Shown here one piece after another: positions 62,592 through 64,000 of a stretch of 64,000 bases of DNA (positions within the stretch are counted from its first letter, which is position 1; each line of letters begins with the position of its first letter). A program made the translations under genes and the position numbers. Origin of the DNA: Chryseobacterium sp. SNU WT5 (GTDB lineage: Bacteria; Bacteroidota; Bacteroidia; Flavobacteriales; Weeksellaceae). The DNA is taken from the NCBI RefSeq assembly GCF_007362475.1, contig NZ_CP041687.1, positions 2,790,001 through 2,854,000 on the forward strand. The letters are read 5' to 3'. Below the pieces are notes generated by a model that saw only the letters and a list, made by a program, of their open reading frames with translations, was not told the origin of the DNA and did not search any database.

Positions 62592-64000
62592 ATGAGAAAA
62601 ATAGTTTTGCCGATTGCAGTTATAATGACGTCTGCCGCAATTTATGGTCAAAAAACAGATACTTTAAGATTTGAAAGTATTGATGAAGTCATTCTGAACA
62701 ATATCAGAAAAAATGATATTGAATCTTCCAATAAGATGCCGTTGAAATATATTGAGAATACGCAGGTTTATTCTTCGGTCGATAAAACAGTTTTACAAAA
62801 TCAGAATATTTTTACGGTTGACGATGCTTTTCGTAACGTGACCGGATTACAGAAAATGTGGAACGCCACGAACCGTTCTGGAGATGGTGGAACCTATATT
62901 AATTTAAGAGGTTTTATCGCTTCTAATGGAATGAGAAATGGTATGGTATCTCCTGTTTCTGGTACCATTGATGCTGTGAATTTAGAGAAATTTGAAGTTT
63001 TAAAAGGACCTTCTGGAACTATTTTCGGTAGTAATATTACTTCGTATGGTGGAATTGTAAACCGGGTTACAAAAAAGCCATTTGACAAATTGAAGGGTCA
63101 GGTAACCGTTGCTGGTGGAGGATATGATCTTTATCGTGCTCAGGCTGATCTTAATGTACCTTTAAATAATTCCAAATCGGTCATGTTTAGGCTTAATACG
63201 GCCTATACGACGGAAGGAAACTTCCAGAATAAATCGGTACATAATAGTTACTTTGCATTCGTCCCAAGTTTAACCTGGAAGATCAACGATCAAATTAATT
63301 TGAATGTCGACTACGAAGCATTTGAAAACCGAACTCAGGCAGAACAAAATCTTTTCTTTATTTTTTCTCCGTCTTTATACGGATTCAAAGATATGCACGA
63401 CCTGGAAAGTGCAGGGTTGCAATACAATAAACCATATATTGGGAATGATCTTTATAATAATGGAAAAAGTAGAAATCTTTTCGGCCAATTGAATTATAAA
63501 ATCAGTGATAAGATAAAGTCAACGACGTTATTGAGCAGTTCTTATAGTTTTTCAGATGGCTTCAATCCTTATTTTTATGTCACCACTGCCTCTTATTTAC
63601 CAGATGGAAGCCCGCTTGGATTATATCGCGGTGATCAATCGACCAGAAACAGTAAACAAAAGTATTTTCAGGTTCAGCAAAACTTTAATTTTGATTTTAA
63701 AGTTGGGGAAGTCAGAAACAGGTTGTTGGTTGGGGGAGATTATCTTCAGTCAAAAAGCAACCAACTTTTTGAATATGGCATTATCGACTTTGTTCCCTTG
63801 GCGGGAGATTACAATTATGATAATTTTAATGGGCAGACCGTTAGCGATTTTTATAAAACCAATAGTGTCGGATCTTACCCGATCAAAAATAAACAAAATA
63901 CATACAGCGCATATGTTTCTGAGGTTGCAACAATCGCAGACGGCTTGAATGTGATGGCTTCTTTAAGATATGAAAATAATAATTTTGAAGGAGGTATTTT
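62592..64000 (+). CDS. TonB-dependent (siderophore-type) outer-membrane receptor, 3' end missing
   Basis: The frame opens at ATG 62592 with a signal peptide (MRKIVLPIAVIMTSAAIYGQ) and stays open to the right edge, 469 codons so far. The plug domain is clear: VDDAFRNVTGLQKMWNATNR, then GTYINLRGF, NLEKFEVLKGPSGTIFGSNI and GGIVNRVTKKP. This is the pattern of the TonB-dependent siderophore receptor family. Barrel strands follow. It imports an iron chelate or similar large solute with energy from TonB-ExbBD. The ligand is not known. Confidence 0.93.
   Translation, partial: MRKIVLPIAVIMTSAAIYGQKTDTLRFESIDEVILNNIRKNDIESSNKMPLKYIENTQVYSSVDKTVLQNQNIFTVDDAFRNVTGLQKMWNATNRSGDGGTYINLRGFIASNGMRNGMVSPVSGTIDAVNLEKFEVLKGPSGTIFGSNITSYGGIVNRVTKKPFDKLKGQVTVAGGGYDLYRAQADLNVPLNNSKSVMFRLNTAYTTEGNFQNKSVHNSYFAFVPSLTWKINDQINLNVDYEAFENRTQAEQNLFFIFSPSLYGFKDMHDLESAGLQYNKPYIGNDLYNNGKSRNLFGQLNYKISDKIKSTTLLSSSYSFSDGFNPYFYVTTASYLPDGSPLGLYRGDQSTRNSKQKYFQVQQNFNFDFKVGEVRNRLLVGGDYLQSKSNQLFEYGIIDFVPLAGDYNYDNFNGQTVSDFYKTNSVGSYPIKNKQNTYSAYVSEVATIADGLNVMASLRYENNNFEGGI

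Overview
The window looks like a chromosomal segment of a low-GC member of the Bacteroidota, class Flavobacteriia, most likely near Chryseobacterium/Kaistella (Weeksellaceae). This is inferred from AT-rich spacers, weak Shine-Dalgarno sequences, several TAnnTTTG-type -7 promoter boxes, and lineage-typical proteins: a DnaJ with two zinc motifs, a DUF937-OmpA fusion, a FadL-type 'hemin receptor' next to a Tyr-rich lipoprotein, an alpha-2-macroglobulin with a SusC-plug-like relic, a cysteine-poor RecQ and a monomeric isocitrate dehydrogenase. No rRNA, CRISPR array, prophage or transposase was seen. One tRNA, Arg(ACG), is present.

Layout. 1-7.9 kb: end of an RluB-type pseudouridine synthase, a lipoprotein, icd, a GlcG-like secreted protein, a methyltransferase broken by an in-frame TAG, and the grpE-dnaJ heat-shock pair. 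7.9-20.9 kb: mntH, an OmpA-family protein, proS, the Tyr-rich lipoprotein and FadL pair, a ZIP transporter, methyltransferases, an RlmL-type enzyme, a glycosyltransferase, a lactonase and prmA. 20.9-28.9 kb: tRNA-Arg, an iron/cobalamin-type binding lipoprotein, mtgA, a Gcr-family membrane protein, recF with a DUF721 gene, a POTRA/barrel protein and a UbiA-like protein. 29-39 kb: a 1958-residue alpha-2-macroglobulin, then a TolC/HlyD/ABC-2 export operon with no ATPase gene. 39.4-43.4 kb: a Crp-family regulator, small DUF genes and a thiolase. 43.8-51.9 kb: a histidine kinase and LuxR-type regulator upstream of a processive glycosyltransferase, a TspO-like protein, a metallo-hydrolase, tatC and kdsD. 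52-64 kb: recQ followed by a probable RelE/ParE-type toxin-antitoxin pair, a glycosyltransferase, B12-dependent ribonucleotide reductase nrdJ, a DUF2071 gene, a HEPN-like gene, lpdA and the start of a TonB-dependent receptor.

Most genes are housekeeping or envelope functions. The accessory interest lies in (i) a -24/-12 (sigma-54-like) promoter with an 11-nt inverted repeat upstream of grpE; (ii) a palindrome at the mntH start region; (iii) two genes whose reading continues sensibly past a single in-frame TAG; (iv) a possible toxin-antitoxin module behind recQ and a HEPN-motif gene; and (v) several families of dispersed intergenic repeats, including four large hairpins with complementary T-rich and A-rich arms. 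Metal and cofactor handling recurs (mntH, ZIP, a periplasmic binding lipoprotein, the TonB receptor, B12-dependent nrdJ), but the genes are scattered and no common regulation is visible.
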